Source: an uncultured bacterium
GTDB lineage: Bacteria > Patescibacteriota > Minisyncoccia > Moranbacterales > GWC2-37-73
Direction: 5' to 3'
Assembly: GCA_903861715.1 (NCBI GenBank)
Contig: CAIOVI010000048.1
Location: forward strand, 1 to 41,070
DNA: 41,070 nucleotides
In this document: positions 30,585 through 37,497 of the stretch, piece after piece
Position numbering within the stretch: the stretch's first letter is position 1
Layout of the letters: each line of letters opens with the position of its first letter
The notes under the pieces: model-generated
Database searches by the model: none
What the model was told of the DNA's origin: nothing
The model's input: only the letters and a program-made list of their open reading frames with translations
Program-made: the position numbers and the translations under genes

Positions 30585-30739
30585 TTTGAAATTTTTAGCT
30601 ATCGCCCGCCTGTCGCGATATGACATTTCGGGCAGGCAATAATTTTCAACTCTTTTAATTTTTTCACAGTAATCCAGCTAAAAACTTCATGAAAAAAGTA
30701 TTGCAAATTCTTGCATATGCGACTTTTTGCAATACTTTT
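30585..30739. repeat. Compound repeat, copy 2, with inserted palindrome
   Basis: A TTGAAATTTTTAGCTATCGC..AATAATTTTCAAC stem carries a 31-bp CCGCCTG..GGGCAGG insert (30606-30636). It continues into CACAGTAATCCAGC and an AAAAGTATTGCAAA / TTTGCAATACTTTT hairpin. The tail recurs nearly unchanged in the copy at 31083-31276. The gap from 30462 to 31363 has no gene. Confidence 0.7.
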
Positions 30740-30757
30740 CATCGAACGCTCTCGGTC

Positions 30758-30854
30758 GGTTCAGTGTCTCTGACTCGCCGGTCCGCCCTTGGAGGAAAAT
30801 GAAACAGTTCTAAATTTACAAGAATAATCAAGTTCAAGTCGGAGACCTTGAACT
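30758..30854. repeat. Inverted-repeat element, third diverged copy
   Basis: GGTTCAGTGTCTCTGAC (30758-30774) and AGTTCAAGTCGGAGACC.. ending TTGAACT (30831-30854) match the ends of the 18.7-18.9 kb elements. The interior is different (CCGGTCCGCCCTTGGAGG). Confidence 0.6.
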
Positions 30855-30931
30855 GACAACTAACAAAAACCAACATTACATTCAAACGCATATGACTCAA
30901 ATTGCAATGTTTTCTGATGTTTAGTGAAAGG

Positions 30932-30961
30932 GAAATGAAATGAAATGAAATGAAATGAAAT
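30932..30961. repeat. Pentanucleotide tandem repeat
   Basis: Six perfect GAAAT units. They lie just before a terminator-like hairpin. Slippage could vary the number. Confidence 0.8.
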
Positions 30962-30994
30962 AAGTCCATGGGAGCCACATAAGGACTTTTTTTA
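30962..30994 (+). terminator. Terminator-like hairpin in the repeat region
   Basis: AAGTCC (30962-30967) and GGACTT (30983-30988) followed by a T-rich run. A short transcript in this gap may end here. Confidence 0.45.
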
Positions 30995-31082
30995 TTTTCT
31001 CTACTATTTTTGCCCATAATGCTGCGTAAAAATATTTAGGGTGGTAGACATAGCGTTGCAGGCGGGCGACCATATGATGTAG

Positions 31083-31276
31083 AGTTGAAAATTTTAGCTA
31101 TCGCCCGCCTGCTTCGATAGGCGAAGCATTTCGGGCAGGCCCACATGTCACGATATGACATTTCGGGCAGGTAATAATCTTCAACTCTTTTAATTTTTTC
31201 ACAGTAATCCAGCTAAAAACTTCATGAAAAAAGTATTGCAAATTCTTGCATATGCGACTTTTTGCAATACTTTTTA
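31083..31276. repeat. Compound repeat, copy 3, with two tandem palindromic inserts
   Basis: The same TTGAAAATTTTAGCTATCGC stem as at 27215 and 30585, but interrupted by two units that both end ATTTCGGGCAGG. The CACAGTAATCCAGC..GCAATACTTTT tail (31187-31276) is nearly identical to the one in copy 2. Confidence 0.7.
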
Positions 31277-31307
31277 AGGTTGGGAAGATTGCCACTCTTA
31301 GCCAAAT

Positions 31308-31336
31308 TTGACGTCTGTTTATGATAGTGATAGAAT
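31308..31336 (+). promoter_or_regulatory. Promoter of the DUF1016 pseudogene
   Basis: TTGACG (31308-31313), 17 bp, TAGAAT (31331-31336). Confidence 0.6.
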
Positions 31337-31363
31337 ATCAGTATAAAAACTAAAAACAAGAAT

Positions 31364-32531
31364 ATGAACAAGGAAAAAACGAAAATAATTTCAAGCAAAA
31401 AAGATTATCATAATCTAGTTGTTGGGATTGGTGAAATTTTGGCACAAGGTAAGAAATTTGCTTTTCAAAAAGTAAACAGCGTTTTGACGGCAACTTATTG
31501 GCAAATTGGCAAGCAGATTGTGGAATTTCAACAAGGTGGGAAAAGACGGGCTGAATATGGCGAGGAAATTATCAAACAACTTTCGACCGATTTGACCAAG
31601 CAATTTGGCTAAGGTTTTTCTTATAGAAATTTACAGCAAATAAAGAAATTTTATCTTACTTTCTCAAAAGTGCAGACACTGTCTGCACAATCTTTTCCAC
31701 TTTCTTGGTCACACTATGTTCGTTTGATGAGTATTCCCAATATTGCTGAAAGAAAATTTTATGAAATCGAATGTGAAAAGAACAGTTGGTCACTGCGAGA
31801 ACTTTGTCGTCAGTTTGACAGCGCTCTTTTCGAAAGGCTGGCTTTAAGCAGGGATAAGCAAGAGGTAAAGAAACTTTCAGAAAAAGGACAGCTTGTTGAA
31901 AAGCCTCAGGATATTTTCAAAGAGCCATACGTTTTGGAATTTCTGGGTTTGGACGAAAATCAGCATTACTCAGAAAGTGAATTAGAGTCAGCCCTGATTA
32001 GCAATTTGGAGAAGTTTTTATTATCTAGCGAAGCGAGAGGAATGAAAGTACTCTTTCATTTCCGAGCGAGCGACGATAACAAAAGGTATTTTGCCTACGA
32101 GGCTTGCCTCGTGAGCCTGAAGGGTCCAGGGCTTGCCCTGGGGTATTAATACCCTTTTATTAGAGCTTGGAAAAGGTTTTACCTTTGTGGCAAGACAAAG
32201 GCGAATCACTAGCGGAGTGAAACATTTTTACATCGATTTGGTTTTTTATAACCGACTTTTGCAATGCTTTGTTTTGATTGATTTGAAAATTGGCGAGCTG
32301 AAACATCAGGATCTTGGGCAAATGCAGATGTATGTGAATTATTTTGATCGTGAAGTAAAAGAAAAAAATGAAAACAGCACGATCGGAATTGTTTTGTGCA
32401 AGGAAAATGACAAGTTTGTGGTGGAATATACTTTGCCTGAAAAAAGTAGCCAAATTTTCGCCAAACAATATCAACTCTATTTACCCAAAAAGGAAGAACT
32501 GCTGGCCCAAATCAAAAAAATGGCCGGTTGA
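31364..32531 (+). pseudogene. DUF1016 (YhcG-type) PD-(D/E)XK nuclease, disrupted
   Basis: The parts add up to one protein. 31364-31609 is the N-terminal DUF1016 domain (TATYWQIGKQIVEFQQGGK). An in-frame TAA (31610-31612) interrupts FG-GFSYRNLQQIKKFYL. The same frame continues to about 32014 (PLSWSHYVRLMSI, EPYVLEFLGL). Then a 131-bp insertion with a duplicated TTTTATTA shifts the frame, and the nuclease domain resumes at 32163 (ELGKGFTFVARQRRI, FYIDLVFYNRLL, LIDLKIGELKHQD with the DxK site). Removing the insertion restores LEKFLLELGKGF exactly. Relatives act in defence or restriction-linked islands. Confidence 0.85.
32024..32154 (+). mobile_element. 131-bp REP/MITE-like insertion with 8-bp target duplication
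   Basis: Flanked by TTTTATTA at 32016-32023 and 32155-32162. The interior is a chain of hairpins: AATGAAAG..CTTTCATT, GAGGC-TT-GCCTC, GGGC-TT-GCCC and a GGGTATTAATACCC end. No terminal inverted repeats and no gene are present, so it would be moved by enzymes from elsewhere. Confidence 0.75.
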
Positions 32532-32547
32532 TTTTGCGTAATTTTGG

Positions 32548-32576
32548 TTGACTTTTTCGTTTTTTGGGTGTATACT
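32548..32576 (+). promoter_or_regulatory. Consensus promoter of the second glucosaminidase-like gene
   Basis: TTGACT (32548-32553), 17 bp, TATACT (32571-32576). Transcription would start near 32583. Confidence 0.75.
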
Positions 32577-32601
32577 GGTAACATAGTCAAATAGATAGAG
32601 T

Positions 32602-32634
32602 AAAAACGGGTGAAAGCCCGTTTTTGCTTTTTTT
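32602..32634 (+). promoter_or_regulatory. Attenuator-like leader terminator
   Basis: AAAAACGGG (32602-32610) and CCCGTTTTT (32617-32625) form a perfect 9-bp stem, followed by a seven-T run (32628-32634), ending 9 bases before the ATG. A full terminator between promoter and gene implies premature termination unless relieved. Confidence 0.6.
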
Positions 32635-32643
32635 GACCAAAAT

Positions 32644-33300
32644 ATGCGTAAATTCATCAAAAAACTGAATAAAAAATTCCTTAGATGGAATAAAAAAGCT
32701 AAAATCGGGGTTTTTACTTATGGTGACATTGACCCTGCCAAAGGCAAACAACTTTTGCTTGTTTTGGCCATAGTTTTTGCCGGCACCCTGGCTGTCTTTT
32801 CAACGTCGGGCTATTTTGATGATTCGAATGATAAAATAGTTCAAGTTTCAATTCCTCCTGTTCGCAGTCAATCCTCTTTTGAAAAACAAGCCAACAAGTT
32901 GGTGGCTGGCTATCCAATTGCTCAAATGACTCCCTACATCTTTTCCAAAGATCCCAAGGTGGCCGCTTTTATGATTGCGATTGCCAAGAAAGAAAGTGCT
33001 TGGGGCAAAAGGCATCCAGTTTTGGCTGGCAAAGATTGTTACAACTATTGGGGCTTCCGACTCAAGACGGATTCGATGGGCTCTGGTGGCCACACTTGTT
33101 TTGATTCTCCGCAGCAAGCTGTTGACGTGGTGGCAAGTCGCATTGATGAGTTGGTCAATCAGGAAAACATTGATTCACCAACCGAAATGATTGTTTGGAA
33201 GTGTGGTTATGGTTGTCAGGATGGGGCCAAAACGGCCGAAGAAAAAAAATGGGTTAGTGATGTGAATATTTATTACAGTAAGCTCGAGAATTATTTGTAA
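32644..33300 (+). CDS. Membrane-anchored glucosaminidase/lysozyme-like protein (paralogue 2)
   Basis: 218 residues. Lys-rich N-terminus, one membrane segment (about 36-54), then the same C-terminal domain as the protein at 248-976: PIAQMTPYIFSKDPKVAAFM, IAIAKKESAWGK with the candidate catalytic Glu, KDCYNYWGFR, HTCFDSPQQAVDVVASRID, and IVWKCGYGC. The shared cysteines suggest conserved disulfides. It probably cleaves or remodels cell-wall glycans on the outer face of the membrane. The promoter-hairpin-gene layout matches the paralogue. Confidence 0.75.
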   Translation: MRKFIKKLNKKFLRWNKKAKIGVFTYGDIDPAKGKQLLLVLAIVFAGTLAVFSTSGYFDDSNDKIVQVSIPPVRSQSSFEKQANKLVAGYPIAQMTPYIFSKDPKVAAFMIAIAKKESAWGKRHPVLAGKDCYNYWGFRLKTDSMGSGGHTCFDSPQQAVDVVASRIDELVNQENIDSPTEMIVWKCGYGCQDGAKTAEEKKWVSDVNIYYSKLENYL

Positions 33301-33366
33301 AAATAGGATAGTTTAAATAGAAAAACCTGCCTCCTGGGAGGTGAGTAAAAACAAAAACAAAAAGAT

Positions 33367-33398
33367 GGTGCGCGCCAAAATTAGGCGGCGCCTTTTTT
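33367..33398 (+). terminator. Terminator after glucosaminidase-like gene 2
   Basis: GGTGCGCGCC (33367-33376) pairs with GGCGGCGCC (33384-33392) with one bulge, followed by six T. Confidence 0.75.
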
Positions 33399-33434
33399 GT
33401 TGGTTTTTTGGAATTACACGCAATGATTCTGACC

Positions 33435-33463
33435 TTGACAGGAAAACATTTATCCTTTATGAT
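33435..33463 (+). promoter_or_regulatory. Promoter of the small secreted protein gene
   Basis: Perfect TTGACA (33435-33440), 17 bp, TATGAT (33458-33463). Transcription starts near 33470, so the in-frame ATG at 33408 cannot be used from it. Confidence 0.65.
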
Positions 33464-33500
33464 GCCCAGTCAACTTCTAAAGACTAATAATCATAAAATT

Positions 33501-33776
33501 ATGAAGAAATTTTTGTTCGGGGTGCTTTTGGTGGTTTTACTAGCTAGTGCTGGCTTGGCTTTGGCTAGTGACAACACAAGTCAGACTCCTTTGGAGGAAT
33601 TGATGTTGGCGGTGGCTGATTTGAAAAGCCAAGTGGCTGTTTTGCGGGCCGAACTTAAGGCTGAAAAGGCCAAAGAAGTGCCACCTCAGCAAGCAGTGGT
33701 GACTAATTTTGCAGCCAAGGAAAATGTGGGAGTTTCGCACTCGGAACGCTACGCCATCAGCAATATCAATTTTTGA
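33501..33776 (+). CDS. Small secreted coiled-coil protein
   Basis: 91 residues starting MKKFLFGVLLVVLLASAGLA, a signal peptide with a likely cleavage after ALA. The mature part has one heptad-like helix (about residues 35-62, ELMLAVADLKSQVAVLRAEL) and a polar tail. The ATG at 33501 is chosen for the signal peptide and promoter position. The family is unknown. It lies between the glucosaminidase-like gene and dedA and may be an envelope protein. Confidence 0.55.
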   Translation: MKKFLFGVLLVVLLASAGLALASDNTSQTPLEELMLAVADLKSQVAVLRAELKAEKAKEVPPQQAVVTNFAAKENVGVSHSERYAISNINF

Positions 33777-33800
33777 AAAATTTGAAAATCTTGAAATTCG

Positions 33801-33826
33801 AAAATCTCCCGCCTGGGAGATTTTTG
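33801..33826 (+). terminator. Terminator after the small secreted protein
   Basis: AAAATCTCCC (33801-33810) and GGGAGATTTT (33815-33824) form a perfect 10-bp stem ending in T. Confidence 0.75.
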
Positions 33827-33850
33827 CTTTCTTTATTTTTAAAGCTGACT

Positions 33851-33856
33851 TATAAT
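33851..33856 (+). promoter_or_regulatory. TATAAT box of dedA, probably leaderless
   Basis: Perfect TATAAT seven bases before the ATG at 33864. The expected -35 position has only a weak TTTCTT. Confidence 0.45.
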
Positions 33857-33863
33857 TTGAAAT

Positions 33864-34457
33864 ATGGCAGAGCAAGCACTTCGAATTACTTTTGATTTTC
33901 TCAGGCATTATGGCTATTTTGCGATGTTGCCATTGATGATTGTGGAAGGAGCGGTGGCAACCGTGGGGGCGGCAGCCTTGGCGTCTTTGGGAATTTTTTC
34001 TTGGCCGATAGTTTTGTTTTTTTCAATCTTGGGTGATTTGATTGGCAATGTTATCTTATACGCAATCGGCTATCATTGGGGCATGGGCTTCGCGAGCGGA
34101 TGGGGAAGGCATTTTGGTTTGAGTGAAAAACGGATAATCAAAATGGAAAAATATTTCCAGAAAAATGGAGGCAAAACTCTTTTCGTGGTCAAATCGATGG
34201 CTGGGATTTATGTGTTGGCCTTCATCACGGCTGGCATTGTGAAAATGGATTTCAAAAAATTTTTCAAATATGCTTTATTGGGGGCGATTGTTTGGAGCAG
34301 TTTTTTGGTGGCGATGGGTTATTTTTATGGCCAGCTTTGGCAGAACATTCAAAATTATGTTAGCTGGACTGGTTTTGGCATTTTGCTTGTTATGCTTGGA
34401 GCTTTTGCGGGGCTTAGGTTTTTTGGCAAAAAGCAGTCTGAGGAATTGCCGCAATAG
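33864..34457 (+). CDS. DedA-family membrane protein, tandem paralogue A
   Basis: 197 residues with several membrane segments. FLRHYGYFAMLPLMIVEGAV opens the protein (positions 11-30), followed by FSILGDLIGNVILYAIGYHWG, KMEKYFQKNGGKTLFVVKSMAG and a C-terminal membrane helix. The Glu of VEG and the Asp of LGD are conserved acidic residues of the family. DedA proteins include lipid flippases and help maintain membrane potential. It is about 60% identical by eye to the next gene. Confidence 0.85.
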   Translation: MAEQALRITFDFLRHYGYFAMLPLMIVEGAVATVGAAALASLGIFSWPIVLFFSILGDLIGNVILYAIGYHWGMGFASGWGRHFGLSEKRIIKMEKYFQKNGGKTLFVVKSMAGIYVLAFITAGIVKMDFKKFFKYALLGAIVWSSFLVAMGYFYGQLWQNIQNYVSWTGFGILLVMLGAFAGLRFFGKKQSEELPQ

Positions 34458-34499
34458 TTTTCGCTTTCAAGATTCACTAACTAGGTTTATAATTTAAAG

Positions 34500-34562
34500 A
34501 TGGAATCCAGTAGTGAGAATTCAAAGATTATATTTCGTAGCTGGTTTGTCATTATTGGATAA
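34500..34562 (+). CDS. Possible 20-residue leaderless ORF or gene remnant
   Basis: TATAAT (34488-34493) lies six bases before an ATG that opens MESSSENSKIIFRSWFVIIG and a TAA. The spacing matches the leaderless genes. It may be the start of a lost gene between the DedA paralogues. Confidence 0.25.
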   Translation: MESSSENSKIIFRSWFVIIG

Positions 34563-34634
34563 GTTTAAAAATAGTTTGCATTAATTTTTTTTAGATTTCT
34601 TTCGGGCATAGCCCATTTGAATTTCTGCTGCTGG

Positions 34635-35225
34635 ATGGAACACACAGGACAAATCATTTTTCAATTTCTCAAACACTACGGCTATTTTGCGATGTTGCCG
34701 TTGATGATTGTGGAAGGGCCGGTCGTGACCATTATTGCCGCCATGCTAGCTTCGCTGGGGGCTTTTGCGTGGCCGGTGGTGCTGTTTTTTTCGGTTCTGG
34801 GCGACCTGCTTGGCGACGTTCTGCTTTATGGTGCAGGACGCAAATGGGGCATGGGATTTGTGCACGGCCCGGGAAAATATTTGGGCATTAGTGAGGAATT
34901 GGTTTTGAAAATGGAAAAGTATTTTCAAAAACATGGCGGCAAAACAATTTTTGCGGTCAAATCGACCACTGGTCTTTGCTGGGCCACCTTTGCCACAGCT
35001 GGGATTGTGAAGATGGATTTCAGAAAGTTTCTGCAATATTCTTTGCTCGGCGGAATTGTTTGGAGCGGCTTTTTGGTGGCGATGGGCTATTTTTATGGCT
35101 ATCTTTGGCGATCCATCAAGCAATATCTCAGTTGGATTGGAGTGATCATTTTTGTGGTCGCCGCCCTTTCTTTTGTCGGCATCACGCTTTACAAGAAAAA
35201 ACAAGCAAAAGAATTTTTGAAGTAA
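34635..35225 (+). CDS. DedA-family membrane protein, tandem paralogue B
   Basis: 196 residues. The ATG at 34635 aligns with paralogue A, whereas a TTG at 34617 would add six residues. FLKHYGYFAMLPLMIVEGPV, FSVLGDLLGDVLLYGAGRKWG and KMEKYFQKHGGKTIFAVKSTTG match paralogue A nearly block by block. The second Asp in LGDLLGD is present here but is Asn in A. A strong terminator follows. Confidence 0.85.
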   Translation: MEHTGQIIFQFLKHYGYFAMLPLMIVEGPVVTIIAAMLASLGAFAWPVVLFFSVLGDLLGDVLLYGAGRKWGMGFVHGPGKYLGISEELVLKMEKYFQKHGGKTIFAVKSTTGLCWATFATAGIVKMDFRKFLQYSLLGGIVWSGFLVAMGYFYGYLWRSIKQYLSWIGVIIFVVAALSFVGITLYKKKQAKEFLK

Positions 35226-35247
35226 AAATGCTTCTTGGATATTTTTT

Positions 35248-35277
35248 AGGCCATCCTTTGTGGGGATGGCCTTTTTC
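35248..35277 (+). terminator. Terminator after dedA paralogue B
   Basis: AGGCCATCC (35248-35256) and GGATGGCCT (35264-35272) form a perfect 9-bp stem followed by T. It may also serve the minus-strand hydrolase ending at 35302. Confidence 0.8.
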
Positions 35278-35301
35278 GGAGTTGATTTTCGCGTAAAGTA
35301 A

Positions 35302-36198
35302 TCAAGAAAGGCTTTCAATGAAAGTGCTAATGTGTTCCGCTGTAAGATCGCTTTTGAGCATTGTAGCATTGTGAAATACTCCGCGAAGATGATACCAGGA
35401 AGTATTTTTATGCGCCATTTTAAATCTCTCGCTATTACAAGGCTCCACAAAATCCCACTCGGCAGTTAGATAAGCAAGTTCAACGTCGAAGTGAATCTTA
35501 GAGAGATATTCCAAGGCGGAACCTTCGCAAAGCAAGTTAAGTTCACTTACTCTCTGCGGAAGCCTTTCTTTCGTGAATGGGCTTTTTTGCGCTGGCAGAT
35601 ATTTTTTTAGTTCCGCCCAAACAGGGTCTCCATGAAATGCAAGGCTATGAAGCAGGCCGTTGAACAAAAACTTAGCTGAGAGTTCAAAAGGCTTTCTTGC
35701 TTTGAAACCAACTGGGTTCAGAAACATCAAGCTTTTGACAAGTTCATCATGATTTTTGGCAAATTTTGCCAAAATAGCTGCGCCCATTGAATGACCAATC
35801 CAGTGAAGTTCTTTTCCTGGAAAAACTTGCTTGGCAAAAGCTGCTAACGTTTCACCGTGCCAGAAAAACTTCCATACGGAAGAATAGTAATAGATCTCAG
35901 GGTTTGGCGAATTCCCATAGCCTGGCAAAGAAAGCATGCAGACTTTGTAGCCAAGCTCAGCCAGATAATAAGCCAGCATTGAAACGCCAGTCCAACCCGA
36001 GCCGAAACCTGCCAGCAGGACAATAATTTCTTTGTCATAATCGTCGGTTGGGTTGTCGCTAATTATGCAGTATTTAACAGTAGCTCTTTCGTCCAAATTG
36101 CCGATCTGTAGTTCGATTGTCAGCTCCTTTTCCAGTTGAGGCCCAAAGATAGAAATGATGAAAGCCTTTTCACGAGTAGAAAGAATGTTTTTTTTCAT
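35302..36198 (-). CDS. Alpha/beta hydrolase
   Basis: 298 residues. VLLAGFGSGWTG is the oxyanion-hole region, LHWIGHSMGAAILAKF carries the nucleophile elbow GHSMG, TAEWDFVEP holds the probable catalytic Asp, and GVFHNATML the His. The first 60 residues are a beta-rich extension (ELTIELQIGNLDERATVKYCI). An AGGGG ribosome site lies before the ATG. Single-gene unit with its own promoter. The substrate is unknown, perhaps an ester or acyl lipid. Confidence 0.8.
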   Translation of the reverse strand: MKKNILSTREKAFIISIFGPQLEKELTIELQIGNLDERATVKYCIISDNPTDDYDKEIIVLLAGFGSGWTGVSMLAYYLAELGYKVCMLSLPGYGNSPNPEIYYYSSVWKFFWHGETLAAFAKQVFPGKELHWIGHSMGAAILAKFAKNHDELVKSLMFLNPVGFKARKPFELSAKFLFNGLLHSLAFHGDPVWAELKKYLPAQKSPFTKERLPQRVSELNLLCEGSALEYLSKIHFDVELAYLTAEWDFVEPCNSERFKMAHKNTSWYHLRGVFHNATMLKSDLTAEHISTFIESLS

Positions 36199-36267
36199 TG
36201 CAAGCCCCTTTTTGTTTAGTTGACGTGAATTGAAAGCTTTTTTTATTCGGTTATTAAAGAATAAGGT

Positions 36268-36295
36268 AGTATATCGCAGGGAAAGAAAATGTCAA
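36268..36295 (-). promoter_or_regulatory. Promoter of the minus-strand hydrolase
   Basis: On the minus strand: TTGACA (complement of 36290-36295), 16 bp, TATACT (complement of 36268-36273). Confidence 0.65.
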
Positions 36296-36314
36296 CAGGA
36301 ATGGACTCTTTGGG

Positions 36315-36343
36315 TTGCAAAAAGAAACTAAAAAAGCTATAGT
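36315..36343 (+). promoter_or_regulatory. Promoter of the plus-strand hydrolase
   Basis: TTGCAA (36315-36320), 17 bp, TATAGT (36338-36343). It gives a leader of only about 8 nt before the ATG at 36358. Confidence 0.6.
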
Positions 36344-36357
36344 TGGGAGTATAAACT

Positions 36358-37248
36358 ATGGTTCAAGGAATTATAAAATTGGCGGAAAAGGCCATGGGAA
36401 AGGAAAAGGGAGTTCTCTCGGCTGACCCAAGGGTACTGTATAAACAAGAACGACAACTGATCAATCAGTCGTTTTTTTTCGCTGGCCCGTCTGCCGCCGA
36501 GGCAGGCCCGTCTGCCGCCGAGGCAGGCTCAAATGGGAAAGGAGTTTTGTTGGTGCATGGTTGGTCATCCACAGCTTATGAAGTTCGGCGGTTGGGAAAA
36601 TATCTGAATGAAAATGGTTACACGGTTTATGGTTTGATGCTTGCTGGTCACGGCACCGTGCCAAGGGATTTGGAAAATGTGAAAGCTGAGGATTGGATTG
36701 CTGATGTGGAGAAGGGTTATGCAAAACTGAAAACAACTTGCGACAAGGTGTATGTGGCAGGCACTTCCATTGGGGCAAGCATCGCATTGATTTTGGCGGA
36801 GCAAGAAAAAGAAATGGCTGGGCTGGTGCTGATGGCTACTCCGCACAAACTGCGCTTTGAAAAAATCGGCGTGGCTTTGGTGAAGCTAGTTCTGCTTTTT
36901 AATTCCAAACAATATCGCACCAAATTTTATCCACCGACTTTCGGAGCCTCTGACAGCATCACGCGCATGATTTCCTATCAGAGCTATCCAGTAGCTAGCG
37001 TGCTGGAAGTTTTCGAGTTGGTCAGGAGAGCGCGCAAAAATCTTGGCAGCATTTCGCAGCCATGTTTGCTGATGCAATCGACGCATGATCATATGGTGGC
37101 CAAGGATAGTATGGAAAAAATTTATGCCAAAATAAATTCCAAGCAAAAAAAGAAAATCTACATTCAGAAGGCTTATCACACTTTCATTCCTGACATCAAA
37201 AACGAGCACGTGTTTCGGGATATCTTGGAATTTCTTGATAGTAACTAG
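36358..37248 (+). CDS. Alpha/beta hydrolase (esterase/lysophospholipase type) with repeat-encoded insert
   Basis: 296 residues. VLLVHGWSSTAYEVRRLG is the HG oxyanion region, YVAGTSIGASIALILA contains the nucleophile GTSIG, STHDHMV the Asp region and KAYHTFIPDI the His. The family hydrolyses carboxylic esters or monoacylglycerols. At residues 43-58 the protein carries two copies of GPSAAEA encoded by a duplicated 21-bp palindromic DNA element. It lies just before the first core strand and looks like an in-frame insertion. Without it, FFFA joins SNGKGVLLVHG, a natural continuation. Confidence 0.82.
   Translation: MVQGIIKLAEKAMGKEKGVLSADPRVLYKQERQLINQSFFFAGPSAAEAGPSAAEAGSNGKGVLLVHGWSSTAYEVRRLGKYLNENGYTVYGLMLAGHGTVPRDLENVKAEDWIADVEKGYAKLKTTCDKVYVAGTSIGASIALILAEQEKEMAGLVLMATPHKLRFEKIGVALVKLVLLFNSKQYRTKFYPPTFGASDSITRMISYQSYPVASVLEVFELVRRARKNLGSISQPCLLMQSTHDHMVAKDSMEKIYAKINSKQKKKIYIQKAYHTFIPDIKNEHVFRDILEFLDSN
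36484..36528. repeat. Palindromic element duplicated in frame inside the hydrolase gene
   Basis: GGCCCGTCTGCCGCCGAGGCA occurs twice head to tail (36484-36504, 36505-36525), followed by GGC. 21 bp is seven codons, so the reading frame is kept. The same sequence in reverse orientation is inside the glycosyltransferase gene (37718-37740). Confidence 0.85.
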
Positions 37249-37412
37249 GAACCGATGCGAAACTACGAAACGTATACGAATCTACGAAATTAAAAAATAA
37301 GAATGAAGGGACAAACAAAAAAGGATTTGATTAACCGAAACGTAAAGTCCTAATGTTTAATTTCTGATGCCTAATGAAATCGATAGAAAAATTTATTTTA
37401 TTTGTAGCTTTG

Positions 37413-37433
37413 CCTGCCTCGACGGTAGGCGGG
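37413..37433. repeat. CCTGCC..GGCGGG element in a TTTGTAG repeat
   Basis: CCTGCCTCGACGGTAGGCGGG interrupts ATTTGTAGCTTTG and TAGCTAATTTGTATATTTG, as at 21127. The remainder of the 37249-37497 gap consists of TACGAATCTACGAAA-like repeats and no gene. Confidence 0.65.
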
Positions 37434-37497
37434 TAGCTAATTTGTATATTTGTAGGTTCGTAGATTCGTTTTAATTTCGTAGTTTCGTATCGGCCTT

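Noticed and set aside
30932-30961. Phase-variable switch by the GAAAT repeat
   Set aside because: The repeat lies in a gap with no reading frame or promoter whose spacing it would change. It is listed only as a repeat.
35302-35450. Open frame of 234 codons on the minus strand ending within dedA B
   Set aside because: It overlaps dedA B and the hydrolase in other frames and crosses the terminator.
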